Source of the DNA: Gottschalkiaceae bacterium SANA
GTDB lineage: Bacteria > Bacillota > Clostridia > Tissierellales > GPF-1
Reading direction: 5' to 3'
Assembly (NCBI GenBank): GCA_036323355.1
Contig: AP028876.1
Coordinates: 3,348,001 to 3,412,000, forward strand
DNA length: 64,000 nucleotides
A program made the position numbers and the translations under genes. The notes beneath the pieces were generated by a model. That model was given only the letters and a program-made list of their open reading frames with translations. It had not been told where the DNA came from and did not search any database. Shown piece by piece: positions 49,968 to 59,498 of this stretch (position 1 is the stretch's first letter; the number at the start of each line of letters is the position of its first letter).

Positions 49968-52253
49968 ATGAAACAAAGAATTCAAGCGGATCCATGGAAG
50001 ATTATCGAAGATGGATTCCACCCAAAAGAAAATCGATTTTACGAAAGTGTGATGAGCCTTGGAAATGGACATATGGGTATGCGAGGGAATTTCGAGGAAG
50101 GCTACTCTGGTGACAGTCTTTCAGGCACCTACCTGGCAGGGGTTTACTACCCCGATAAAACAAGAGTTGGCTGGTGGAAGAATGGATATCCCGAATATTT
50201 CGCCAAGGTATTGAATGCTGTTAATTTCCTTTCTACCCCCATGAAACTCAATGGCGTTTCGGTCGATCTTGCCCAAGACGAGTTTTCCGACTTTAAACGG
50301 GTCCTCAATATGCAAACGGGTATTCTAACACGAAGTTTTACCATTACCCGGCCTGAAGGAAAAGTGAAATTCATCATCGAACGCTTTGTCAGTAGCGACA
50401 ACCGTGAGATTGCCGCCATTCGTTTTACCGTGGAAGCGATTGAAGGAAACCATACGCTCGAATGGACACCTAGCCTCGATCAAAATGTTCAAAATGAAGA
50501 CTCCAATTATGATGAGGTCTTCTGGAATTCCCTGGAAGCAGAAGCAGAAAACGGCAACTGCTTTGTTATGGCTACCACCAAAAAAACACAATTCGTTGTG
50601 GGTGCAGCCATGACGGCAAATGCAAACGGCGCAACCTTAATCGAGGAAACCGCCCACCTGCAGTTGGCAAGCCTCCAATATACAATCACTTTGCAAGCAG
50701 GCCATCCCATTATCCTCGATAAAATCGTTTCTGTTTTAACAAATCGTGACCACAAAACTGCTCAGATTAAAGCCTTGGCTTATCAGACCCTAGCTCAGGC
50801 GAAAGAAGCGGGATATGATCATTTGCGAGATGCCCATATGCGGACCTGGGCAGCCATCTGGCAGGAAAGCGATATTGAAATCACGGGTGACGATGCCGCT
50901 CAACAAGGCATTCGATTTAATCTCTTTCATTTGAAGCAGACTTACAACGGGCTGGATCCGAGACTCAATATTGGACCCAAGGGATTTACCGGCGAAAAAT
51001 ACGGCGGCAGCACCTATTGGGATACAGAAGCCTTTTGTATTCCCGTCTTCTTATCGACTGCAAAACCAGAAATCGCAAAAAATCTTTTGCTCTATCGCCA
51101 TCAACACTTGGAAAAAGCCATCGAAAACGCAAGTAAGCTCGGTTTAAAGGGTGCGCTCTATCCCATGGTGACCATGAATGGAGAAGAATGCCACAATGAA
51201 TGGGAAATCACCTTTGAAGAGATCCATCGAAATGCTGCTATTGCATACGCTATCTATCAATACGTCCTCTATACAGGGGACCGCGACTACCTCTTGAGTC
51301 ATGGTCTCGATGTTTTAATTGAAATCAGTCGCTTCTGGGCAAATCGCGTCAACTGGTCTCAAGCCAAGCAGGCCTATGTACTCTTAGGTGTCACGGGACC
51401 CAATGAGTATGATAACAACGTCAACAACAATTGGTACACCAATCGCATGGCAAAATGGACCCTTAGCTACACAAGGGAAACCATAGAAAAATATCGTTAT
51501 TCCGATGCTAAAAAAACACGTGCAATTCTCGACCGCCATCACGTATTATCAGAAGAACTGATTCAATGGTTGGATGTAGAAAGCAAGTTCTATGAACCAA
51601 AAGACCAAGCCCTAGGCATATTCTTGCAACAGGACGGCTATCTAGACAAGGAACAACGCATGGCCGCAGATTTGGACCCGGCGGAACGGCCTTTAAACCA
51701 GAACTGGTCTTGGGACCGAATCCTTCGTTCCTGCTTTATCAAGCAGGCCGATGTATTGCAGGGACTCTTTGTTCTCGGCGATCACTATTCAATAGAAACA
51801 AAGAAAAGAAACTTTGATTTTTACGAACCCCGTACGGTTCACGAATCTTCTCTTTCTCCTTGTGTACACAGCATCTTGGCTACAGAATTAGGTAAAACAG
51901 AAAAGGCGATGGAAATGTTTCATAGAGCTGCCCGCCTCGATCTGGATGATTACAATAACGATACAGATGACGGCCTGCATATCACCAGCATGGGCGGCAC
52001 ATGGATGAATATGGTCTATGGATTCGGTGGACTTCGCATCAAAGAAAACGGTCTTTATCTAACACCTGTTCTACCCAAAGAATGGAATGGGTATTCCTTT
52101 ATTCTCAGATATCGCGGAAGCAAGGTCAAGGTCACTCGAAGGCAAGATGAACTGACCGTTAACCTACTGGAAGGAAAGCCGCTTCATCTGCGCATATGGG
52201 GAAAAGACGAATACTGCGATATAGACGGGATCACCATTCCCATCGTTTCTTAG
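49968..52253 (+). CDS. GH65 glycoside phosphorylase, probably maltose phosphorylase
   Basis: The 761-residue protein has the GH65 (alpha/alpha)6 layout. The catalytic acid Glu lies in VTGPNEYDNNVNNNWYTN, and the motifs FEEIHRNAAIAYAIY, KYGGSTYWDTEAF and the late EPRTVHESSLSPC (phosphate-binding His-Ser) match maltose phosphorylase of lactobacilli. It splits maltose with phosphate to glucose and beta-G1P, feeding PgmB. Kojibiose or nigerose phosphorylase are less likely alternatives. Cytoplasmic, no signal peptide. The alpha-glucan phosphorylase follows 10 bases later. Confidence 0.9.
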   Translation: MKQRIQADPWKIIEDGFHPKENRFYESVMSLGNGHMGMRGNFEEGYSGDSLSGTYLAGVYYPDKTRVGWWKNGYPEYFAKVLNAVNFLSTPMKLNGVSVDLAQDEFSDFKRVLNMQTGILTRSFTITRPEGKVKFIIERFVSSDNREIAAIRFTVEAIEGNHTLEWTPSLDQNVQNEDSNYDEVFWNSLEAEAENGNCFVMATTKKTQFVVGAAMTANANGATLIEETAHLQLASLQYTITLQAGHPIILDKIVSVLTNRDHKTAQIKALAYQTLAQAKEAGYDHLRDAHMRTWAAIWQESDIEITGDDAAQQGIRFNLFHLKQTYNGLDPRLNIGPKGFTGEKYGGSTYWDTEAFCIPVFLSTAKPEIAKNLLLYRHQHLEKAIENASKLGLKGALYPMVTMNGEECHNEWEITFEEIHRNAAIAYAIYQYVLYTGDRDYLLSHGLDVLIEISRFWANRVNWSQAKQAYVLLGVTGPNEYDNNVNNNWYTNRMAKWTLSYTRETIEKYRYSDAKKTRAILDRHHVLSEELIQWLDVESKFYEPKDQALGIFLQQDGYLDKEQRMAADLDPAERPLNQNWSWDRILRSCFIKQADVLQGLFVLGDHYSIETKKRNFDFYEPRTVHESSLSPCVHSILATELGKTEKAMEMFHRAARLDLDDYNNDTDDGLHITSMGGTWMNMVYGFGGLRIKENGLYLTPVLPKEWNGYSFILRYRGSKVKVTRRQDELTVNLLEGKPLHLRIWGKDEYCDIDGITIPIVS

Positions 52254-52263
52254 GAGGAATCTT

Positions 52264-53871
52264 ATGAATAAACAAGTAGCTTACTTTTGCATGGAGTATG
52301 GATTAAGCTCCAGTTTCAAACAATACGCTGGCGGTCTTGGCATTCTTGCCGGAGACCACTTAAAAGGTGCCCACGACTTGAAATTACCTCTAGTAGCAGT
52401 CGGACTCTTATGGAAACAAGGCTACACCGATCAATATATCCAAGACGACGGCACCCCTTATGACAGCTATGTCAATCGCCATTACGACTTTCTAGAGGAC
52501 ACGGGCGTAATCGTCAAAGTGAAAATCCGCCAGCGCGATGTCGCATGCAAGGTCTGGAAATGCGAGGCCTTTGGCAATGCGCCCCTCTACCTGTTAGACA
52601 CGGACCTCGAAGAGAACACGGGTGCCGATCGTTGGATTACCGGTCAACTCTATGGTTGGTTTGGCGAAGAGCGAATTGCCCAAGAAATGGTTTTGGGAAT
52701 TGGCGGGGTTCGCGCCCTTCGCGCCTTAGGATTTACCCCCGATGTTGTCCACTTCAATGAAGGCCACGCCCTCTTCGCTGGGTTCGAATTGCTTCGCGAA
52801 AAAATGGACACCGGCATGACCTTTGAAGAAGCCAAAGCCGCCATCAAACCTCAGGTGGTCTTCACGACTCACACGCCAATTGTAGAAGGCAACGAAGCCC
52901 ATGAACTGGATCGTCTGCTCTATATGGGCGCAAATAATGGCCTTACTCTTGAGCAATTGGTTTCCCTAGGTGGCGCGCCCTTTAATATGACCGTTGCCGC
53001 TCTTCGTCTTGCGAAAAAAGCCAATGCGGTTGCCGCTCTTCATGCGGAGACCGCCAATATGATGTGGACCCATATCGAAGACCGATGTGAGATCATCGGC
53101 ATTACCAATGCCATTCACCGCCCTACATGGGTGGATCAAAATATGTTGAATTCCCTTGAGGATCCTCAAGCGCTTTGGACACATCATCAAACCAACAAAC
53201 TCGCTTTGATAAAAATGGTAGAAGAACGAAACGGCGTTTCTCTAAATCCTGACAGCTTATTAATCGGATTTTCACGCCGAGCCGCCCCTTATAAACGCAG
53301 CGATTTTATCTTCTCGGACCTGGATATCATCGAGCCACTTCTAAAAAATGGCCATTTGCAAATTATCTTCTCGGGCAAGGCGCACCCTCTGGATGACAAT
53401 GGCAAAGAAATTGTGACACGCATCGTTGCCATGGCAAGAAAGTATCCTCATGCTGTTGTATTCTTAGAGAACTATGATATGACCATCGGCGCTGCCCTAA
53501 CACGAGGCTCTGACATATGGCTCAACAACCCAAGACGGCCGAAAGAAGCCAGCGGCACCTCTGGTATGAAGGCGGCCATGAACGGGGTTTTAAACTTCTC
53601 CATTTTGGATGGCTGGTGGCCAGAAGCTTGTCAACACGGCGTCAATGGCTGGCAATTTGGCGATGCTTTTGAATCGGATGATGTAGAAGAGCAGGATGCC
53701 CACGATTTAACCGAACTCTACCGCGTTCTTCGAAAAGAAGTCCTTCCAACCTATTATCAAGATCGCGGACATTGGATTCATATGATGCAGGAGAGCATTC
53801 GGTCCACCCAAGACTATTTTGCAACAGACCGCATGCTGAAAGAATACTACGAGAACCTTTACAACGTGTAA
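52264..53871 (+). CDS. Short-type alpha-glucan phosphorylase (GT35)
   Basis: The 535-residue protein is the short form of glycogen/maltodextrin phosphorylase. It has AGGLGILAGDHLKGA near the N-terminus, VVHFNEGHALF, THTPIVEGN, and the PLP-lysine motif EASGTSGMKAAMNG. It releases alpha-G1P from the ends of linear dextrins in the cytoplasm. GGAGG precedes the ATG, and it forms an operon with GH65. The short type is known from archaea, Thermotoga and some clostridia, versus about 800 residues for classical GlgP. Confidence 0.93.
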   Translation: MNKQVAYFCMEYGLSSSFKQYAGGLGILAGDHLKGAHDLKLPLVAVGLLWKQGYTDQYIQDDGTPYDSYVNRHYDFLEDTGVIVKVKIRQRDVACKVWKCEAFGNAPLYLLDTDLEENTGADRWITGQLYGWFGEERIAQEMVLGIGGVRALRALGFTPDVVHFNEGHALFAGFELLREKMDTGMTFEEAKAAIKPQVVFTTHTPIVEGNEAHELDRLLYMGANNGLTLEQLVSLGGAPFNMTVAALRLAKKANAVAALHAETANMMWTHIEDRCEIIGITNAIHRPTWVDQNMLNSLEDPQALWTHHQTNKLALIKMVEERNGVSLNPDSLLIGFSRRAAPYKRSDFIFSDLDIIEPLLKNGHLQIIFSGKAHPLDDNGKEIVTRIVAMARKYPHAVVFLENYDMTIGAALTRGSDIWLNNPRRPKEASGTSGMKAAMNGVLNFSILDGWWPEACQHGVNGWQFGDAFESDDVEEQDAHDLTELYRVLRKEVLPTYYQDRGHWIHMMQESIRSTQDYFATDRMLKEYYENLYNV

Positions 53872-53880
53872 TTCTTCCTC

Positions 53881-53917
53881 AAAAAAATGCTAGCCCCCTG
53901 GGGCTAGCATTTTTTTA
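53881..53917. terminator. Bidirectional terminator between glucan phosphorylase and GH31
   Basis: ATGCTAGCCCC / GGGGCTAGCAT stem flanked by A7 and T7. It serves both convergent operons and overlaps the last codons of GH31. Confidence 0.92.
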
Positions 53918-56084
53918 TACTCTTCATAAGTGGCGCCGAATACTGATCATGCAAAATTTCTTCCCGCAAAATTCCATCTTCCACATGAATCCATGACTCT
54001 CTGTAGGCTCCCGATTCGAAGGCAAAACTTTGCCCATCATCAAAATAAAGTTTGGTTTTCAAGCTTTCCGCACCTTCAAAATAAATCAATTCCAATTCGT
54101 CTATCTCACCCTCCGGGTCAAATTGCGAAGGCATATCCAGCGGAATCACCGCACCTGCGCGAACAAAAACAGGAATCTCATCAAACCCAGCATCAACAAT
54201 TGCCACCGATTCCGTAACCCGCTTGCCCGTTGAAAATTCAACCCATTCCCCTTTGGGAAAGATCACCATTCGCTGACGCTGCCCCGGTCTCAAGATCGGA
54301 CAAACCATCAAATGATCCCCAAATAAAAATTGATCATTCACATCATACAATCTCAAATCTGTCTGATCTAAGAAATAAAGCGGTCGCATAATGGGTAACC
54401 CTTCTTGATGCGACTGCCAAAGCGCCGAATACAAATAGGTCCGCAGACGGTAGCGCATTTCCACGGCCTTTTTCATGGCTGCTTGCGCCTTATCACCGAA
54501 ACACCAAGGCTCTTGATGCCGTGTACCGATCGCTGCATGATTTCGAAATAATGGCGTAAAGGCCCCTAGTTGCATCCATCGAACCATCATCTCGGCAGAA
54601 GGATCTCCTGCATATCCACCAACGTCTGAACCCACCATAGAAAATCCACTCATTCCCATATTCAAAAACATGGGAATGCTCATCTCCATATGCTCCCAAG
54701 TACTACTGTTGTCACCCGTCCATACTGCAGCCAGGCGCTGCGTTCCCGCGCTCGCGGCACGAGATAAGACAAAGGGGCGTTGATTCTTCAATAGCGCTCT
54801 CATCCCCGTCTGGGTCGCTTTCGCTTCATAATGAGCATATTGATTGTGCATGTCCTTTTGCGTTACCAGTCTACCCTCATCATCTCGATGGGTGACGCGA
54901 GTCGGCACTGTTTTTGATTTCGTAGAAAAATCAGCGATTTCGTTCATATCATTCCAGATCCCGCGGATTCCTGCCTCAACAAATGCTTTGTGAAGATTGC
55001 CCCACCAATCCCGAACCTGCTTTTGCAAAAAGTCAGGAAAAAGTGACTGATCCGGCCAAACCACACCCACGTAGGGTTTACCCGTCTTTGGATCTTGAAT
55101 AAAGTAGTCTGGCTTTGCACCCAGTAAGGCCACTTGACCGTCTTTCTCCAACTTAACCCCCGGATCAATGATAACGATCACGGTAAAACCAAGCTCACGA
55201 ACCCTTTGAAGGGTTTCAACAAAATCAGGAAAGGCTTTCTGATCAATGCTGAAAACTCGATACTCGTCCATGTAATGGATGTCCAAATACAAAACATCGC
55301 ATGGAATTTCTTCCTTGCGGAAGCGTTTAGCAACCGCCAATAATTCCTCTTGGGTTTTATAGCTATAACGACTCTGTTGAAGCCCTAAGAATTTTCGAGG
55401 CCACAAGGGGCTTGTTCCGGTCAATTGGCCATAGGCTTTCAATACTTCCTGTGGTGAACGCTTGACCATCAGGTAGTAATCCAAAAAACCTCCCTCAGCA
55501 GAAAATCGCATTTCTCCGTCTCCAACTGCCACTTCTCCTCTACCATGATCGAATGAGAATTGCGTATGAGTCGGATTGTCATAATACCAGCCAACACAAC
55601 GCTCTTCGCTTACTCCCAGGTAAAAGTTAATCGCCGTATGCATGGAAGTCAAAGCCGTGCAGTGCTGGGGCACTCGCGCAAGGGCATCCGTATTCCAATT
55701 TTCCATCGTATGATGCATCAAATTCAACCAGTGGTACTTTTCACCCAGTCCATAGACACCCGATTCCCAATTTCGCTTGCGGCTATGCCCAGGCTTGACA
55801 CCCGTGCGAATCTCTTGATCATCCTGAACCAAGCCAAATGAATCATATACTTTAAGCGTCAGTTCCTTTTTATTCACCACAATTCGAAGGTCCTGCCAAC
55901 GAATTTCCTCTTCCATCTTCGATTCTTTTCGCTCCAATTCTTTCGGCTGAATCGCTTGCAAACATACAGCATCAGTCTGTATCTTCTCTTGATCATGATA
56001 GGAAACCCTCAAGATTCCCTCTGGATAAAATCGGAGACGCAAAGATCTGCGCCCCCGACGAAATTCTATTTTATTCAAATTCAT
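53904..56084 (-). CDS. GH31 alpha-glucosidase
   Basis: The 726-residue protein has the GH31 (beta/alpha)8 barrel with the catalytic nucleophile Asp in GIWNDMNE and the acid/base Asp in WTGDNSSTWEHM, plus DVLYLDIHYMDEYRVF. It has no signal peptide, so it likely hydrolyses short dextrins or isomaltose-type sugars inside the cell. It lies five bases after malG and closes the malE-malF-malG-GH31 operon. Linkage specificity is not readable. Confidence 0.93.
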   Translation of the reverse strand: MNLNKIEFRRGRRSLRLRFYPEGILRVSYHDQEKIQTDAVCLQAIQPKELERKESKMEEEIRWQDLRIVVNKKELTLKVYDSFGLVQDDQEIRTGVKPGHSRKRNWESGVYGLGEKYHWLNLMHHTMENWNTDALARVPQHCTALTSMHTAINFYLGVSEERCVGWYYDNPTHTQFSFDHGRGEVAVGDGEMRFSAEGGFLDYYLMVKRSPQEVLKAYGQLTGTSPLWPRKFLGLQQSRYSYKTQEELLAVAKRFRKEEIPCDVLYLDIHYMDEYRVFSIDQKAFPDFVETLQRVRELGFTVIVIIDPGVKLEKDGQVALLGAKPDYFIQDPKTGKPYVGVVWPDQSLFPDFLQKQVRDWWGNLHKAFVEAGIRGIWNDMNEIADFSTKSKTVPTRVTHRDDEGRLVTQKDMHNQYAHYEAKATQTGMRALLKNQRPFVLSRAASAGTQRLAAVWTGDNSSTWEHMEMSIPMFLNMGMSGFSMVGSDVGGYAGDPSAEMMVRWMQLGAFTPLFRNHAAIGTRHQEPWCFGDKAQAAMKKAVEMRYRLRTYLYSALWQSHQEGLPIMRPLYFLDQTDLRLYDVNDQFLFGDHLMVCPILRPGQRQRMVIFPKGEWVEFSTGKRVTESVAIVDAGFDEIPVFVRAGAVIPLDMPSQFDPEGEIDELELIYFEGAESLKTKLYFDDGQSFAFESGAYRESWIHVEDGILREEILHDQYSAPLMKSIKKC

Positions 56085-56088
56085 CCTC

Positions 56089-56973
56089 CTAGCCTTTAAC
56101 TCCGCCTAACGTTAAGCCGCCAACCAAGTAGCGCGATAAGCTAATAAATAAGATAATCACTGGAATACTGGTAATAAGGGCAGCCGCTGAATATACGCCC
56201 CATTGGGTATTAAATTGCCCTTGCATGGATACCAATCCCACCGGTAGTGTTAAAACCTCTGGTTTCGTCAAAATAACCTTGGCTACGATATACTCTGACC
56301 AAGCAGACATAAAGGCAAATAAGAAGGTAATCGCAAGCGCTGGTTTTGCCAATGGCAAGATAATCCGATAAAAGGTCATTAATGGAGAAGCGCCATCGAT
56401 ATACGCACTTTCTTCCAGAGACTTTGGAATGGTGTCAAAATATCCCTTCAGCATCCACACGGAAAACGGAACTGCTGTTGCCGTGTAGGGAACCAAAAGT
56501 CCTAAAAATTGATTCACTAGTCCCAACTTCACCAATAAAATGTACATGGGCAATAACAGCATGGGACCCGGGAACATCTGTGTAACCAAAAACATCATCA
56601 TCCCTGATTTTCTTCCTGCAAAGCGATAGCGCGAGAAGGCATATCCCGCCGTTGCCGAGAAAGAAACCGCAATCACTGCCGTCAGGATCGAGATAATCAA
56701 AGAATTTCGAATCCATAAAAGCAAGTCGATCTCAAAGATCGCGCGACGAAAGTTCTCTAATGTATAATTATCCGGTACGATCTGCAGATTCATTTGGAAA
56801 AGATTATCTGCGGGACGCAAGGCAACGGATAAAATATTAAGCATAGGATAGACCGTCACCACGCACATAACCAATAGCAATAAATAAATCAAGATGATTT
56901 TTAGCCAAGAATCATTGCGTTCGAAGTGACGGTTTTTAAAAGAATCGCGAAACTGAACTTGATTGTTTTCCAT
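56089..56973 (-). CDS. malG: Maltodextrin ABC transporter permease MalG-like
   Basis: The 294-residue permease has six helices and the EAA loop ESAYIDGASPLMTFYRIILPLAKPAL that contacts the ATPase. It is the second permease of a sugar importer, family CUT1. Its start overlaps the malF stop by one base. No ATPase gene is present in the window. Confidence 0.92.
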   Translation of the reverse strand: MENNQVQFRDSFKNRHFERNDSWLKIILIYLLLLVMCVVTVYPMLNILSVALRPADNLFQMNLQIVPDNYTLENFRRAIFEIDLLLWIRNSLIISILTAVIAVSFSATAGYAFSRYRFAGRKSGMMMFLVTQMFPGPMLLLPMYILLVKLGLVNQFLGLLVPYTATAVPFSVWMLKGYFDTIPKSLEESAYIDGASPLMTFYRIILPLAKPALAITFLFAFMSAWSEYIVAKVILTKPEVLTLPVGLVSMQGQFNTQWGVYSAAALITSIPVIILFISLSRYLVGGLTLGGVKG

Positions 56974-57908
56974 TACCGCACCTCCTCAAGGCCCTGAGAC
57001 CGTTTCATAAATGTCATACCGAAGACCAACAAAATCAAGAAGATTACAACCGAGTATGCCGCTGCATATCCATATCGATAGAAGTTGAAAGCCAATCGGT
57101 AAACTTCCGTTACCAAGATTTGTGTCTTTTCGTTGCCAAAACCGCCGGCAATAATTAGGATCACGTTCAACATGTTGAATGTCCAAACGGTTCCCAAAAC
57201 AATGGCCGGTGCCAATACTGGCTTCAATAAAGGCAAGGTAATGTTGCGAAATTGCTGAATCCCAGAAGCGCCGTCAATCTCAGCCGCTTCATAAAATTCC
57301 TTATCAATGGATTGCAATCCACCCAAGGAAATCATCATCATAAAGGGAAATCCCAACCAAATATTCGTTAAAATCGCTCCAATAAAGGTCCAGGATGGAT
57401 TGGTCAGCCATGGCACCGCTGCAAATCCAATCTTCTGCAAGAAAATATTAATTGCCCCAAACTGATTGTTTAACATACCTCGCCAAGTCAAAGCGACAAT
57501 ATATTGTGGAACGGCCCAAGGAATGATTAAAAGCACGCGAAGAATTCCTTTGCCCGGTAATTTTCGATTTAATAAGACCGCTAAAAACAAACCAATTGTT
57601 ACATGAAAGAATACATTAACCATCGTCCAGACAATCGTACGTCCAAAGGTGCGTAAGAAAGCTGTTTCATGAAGAAGCTTTGCATAGTTTCCTAAACCAA
57701 TAAAATTTGGATTTTTAAATGTTGCCAAACTCATATCTGTCATAGAAAGATAGATCCCATATGCCAAGGGATAAAACACCATCAACGCCATTACAATAAA
57801 AGCTGGCAATATATACCAATATGGTGTCCATGGACCCACCGCTAAATTCATGTTTTTTCGTTTCTTTTTGGGTGATGGCGCTATTGTCGCCGGGTTATTC
57901 CCATTCAT
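56973..57908 (-). CDS. malF: Maltodextrin ABC transporter permease MalF-like
   Basis: The 311-residue permease has six helices with the EAA loop EFYEAAEIDGASGIQQFRNITLPLLKP. It has a short basic N-terminus (PSPKKKRKN) and lacks the large periplasmic loop of E. coli MalF, as usual in Gram-positives. It sits 67 bases after malE, with a hairpin in the gap. Confidence 0.92.
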   Translation of the reverse strand: MNGNNPATIAPSPKKKRKNMNLAVGPWTPYWYILPAFIVMALMVFYPLAYGIYLSMTDMSLATFKNPNFIGLGNYAKLLHETAFLRTFGRTIVWTMVNVFFHVTIGLFLAVLLNRKLPGKGILRVLLIIPWAVPQYIVALTWRGMLNNQFGAINIFLQKIGFAAVPWLTNPSWTFIGAILTNIWLGFPFMMMISLGGLQSIDKEFYEAAEIDGASGIQQFRNITLPLLKPVLAPAIVLGTVWTFNMLNVILIIAGGFGNEKTQILVTEVYRLAFNFYRYGYAAAYSVVIFLILLVFGMTFMKRSQGLEEVR

Positions 57909-57933
57909 CGAATTCCGCCTTTCGTGTATTTGA

Positions 57934-57967
57934 GAAAAAAAGGGGGAAGAACTTTCATTCTCCCCCT
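57934..57967 (-). terminator. Attenuator hairpin between malE and malF
   Basis: AGGGGGA pairs with TCCCCCT around a 13-base loop and is followed by seven T on the minus strand, in the malE-malF gap. A partial terminator at this place would raise binding-protein levels over the permeases, a known pattern in ABC operons. Confidence 0.8.
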
Positions 57968-57975
57968 ATCAATTC

Positions 57976-59256
57976 TTATTCGCCGCGAATTGTTGCAACA
58001 CCTTCGACTGCACGTTGCTGCATGTCTTTTGCTGCGTCAGCTGGAGCTTTATCTTGATAAAGAACCGCTTCTAATTCCGGTCTCATCGCATCCCATACCG
58101 CACGCATCTCTGCTACGATTGGCATTGGAGTTGTATGTTGAATGGTTGCGATAGATGCTTTTTGCAAATCATCATTTTTAATTTCTGGTAGATCCCATGC
58201 CGCGATTACCGCTGGTGCTTGAGAATTTGCCAATGCAAATTTCGCATTATTCTCTGCATTCATAAAGTAAGTGAAGAAAGTTCGAATCGCTTCCGTTTTT
58301 GCTGGATCCATTTCCGCAGAAATCATGTACCCTTTTGTTGCGCTGTAGAAAGTCATGTTGTCGCCGCCTGGCATTACTGGTCCTGGTGCGATTCCAAGAT
58401 CAATGCCAGCATCTTGATAGGAAGTCCATGACCATGCACCATTCAAGATGATTGCTGCTTTGCCTTGTTTGAATAGAGAATCTGGAATATCATAATCCAT
58501 TCCTTCGATTCCCAAGTTTTCTTTTGCTCGAACATCTTTAACAAATTGAAGAGCTTTTACCATCGCATCGTTATCCAATGTAGGGTTATTATCTGCATCC
58601 ATAGCGCTTCCACCGTATCCATTATAGAATCCGATAAACCAATATGGCTCTTTTTCGTTAAAGACGAAACCGTATGTTGAATTATCTGGATCATTGGCAT
58701 CGATGTCTTGAACCTCTTTGGCCATCATCACCAATTCTTCCCAAGTTTCCGGTGCTTTCTCGATCATTGCCTTATTATAAAGCATTGCAATCTGATTGCC
58801 ATTGATATCTGGAACCGTCCAGTATTCGCCTGCAGTAAATCCATCTTTTCTGGCATTCTCATCCACTGTTGCAAGGAATGAATCTTCCAAAATATTCGTT
58901 ACCGGTTGAATCAAACCAGATACATTGAACAGGCCCACATTATCCGACGGTCCATAAACCAAATCTGGTCCTTGACCTGCCAAAGAAGCGGTTTGGAAGT
59001 TTGTTCTCAATTCTTCCGTTTCATAGTGTGTTCTTGTTACTGTAATGTTCGGATACTCAGCCATGAAGTCCGCAGCAACTTGATCAAATACATCTTGTGC
59101 TACAGGGTCCATTTGCTCCCAAAGAGCAAGATCTACTGGTTCTACTGCTTCTGGAGTTTCTCCACCTGTTGCTGGTGCAGCAGGTTCTTCGCTCGTACAA
59201 CCCGCAAAGAAGGATAAAACGAGTACAACTACTAATACCATGGATAGTTTTTTCAT
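57976..59256 (-). CDS. malE: Maltodextrin-binding lipoprotein MalE-like
   Basis: The 426-residue extracellular solute-binding protein (family 1) has a lipoprotein signal with lipobox FAGC (Cys20) and a Ser/Pro/Ala-rich spacer. The body shows NIVYGPSDNVGLF-like features and KGYMISAEMDPAKTEAIRTFFTYFMNAENN near the end, as in maltose/maltodextrin binders. GAAAGGGGAACG precedes the ATG at 59256. It is the first gene of the import operon, under a LacI-type operator. Confidence 0.93.
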   Translation of the reverse strand: MKKLSMVLVVVLVLSFFAGCTSEEPAAPATGGETPEAVEPVDLALWEQMDPVAQDVFDQVAADFMAEYPNITVTRTHYETEELRTNFQTASLAGQGPDLVYGPSDNVGLFNVSGLIQPVTNILEDSFLATVDENARKDGFTAGEYWTVPDINGNQIAMLYNKAMIEKAPETWEELVMMAKEVQDIDANDPDNSTYGFVFNEKEPYWFIGFYNGYGGSAMDADNNPTLDNDAMVKALQFVKDVRAKENLGIEGMDYDIPDSLFKQGKAAIILNGAWSWTSYQDAGIDLGIAPGPVMPGGDNMTFYSATKGYMISAEMDPAKTEAIRTFFTYFMNAENNAKFALANSQAPAVIAAWDLPEIKNDDLQKASIATIQHTTPMPIVAEMRAVWDAMRPELEAVLYQDKAPADAAKDMQQRAVEGVATIRGE

Positions 59257-59299
59257 TTTCGTTCCCCTTTCGATTCTTTTGATTAACCATGCACGCCAG

Positions 59300-59352
59300 T
59301 GCAATCGTTTGCATTCACAATTTCATTATACCATCTTCGCTTATTCTGTCAA
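59300..59352 (-). promoter_or_regulatory. malE promoter with LacI-type operator
   Basis: On the minus strand TTGACA (59347-59352), 16 bases, TATAAT (59325-59330). Ten bases downstream is AATGCAAACGATTGCA (59300-59315), the same operator class as upstream of GH65, placed to block initiation. Confidence 0.85.
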
Positions 59353-59404
59353 TCCCAAATTGATCGAATTTCCAAAAAAAATCTAAACATAGTACGGATG
59401 ATTC

Positions 59405-59467
59405 CGGTTGCACTTTCTAATTATGTAAGTGCAACCGGTTGCTTTAACTTGTAAATTTAGATAGAAT
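59405..59467 (+). promoter_or_regulatory. Amylase promoter with two LacI-type operator sites
   Basis: TTGCTT (59439-59444), 17 bases, TAGAAT (59462-59467). The perfect palindrome GCAACCGGTTGC (59431-59442) overlaps the -35. A half-site CCGGTTGCAC lies 20 bases further upstream (59404-59413), which could allow cooperative binding. Confidence 0.8.
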
Positions 59468-59498
59468 GAAACCATAAAGAAGTCATAGGAGGCCCAAT

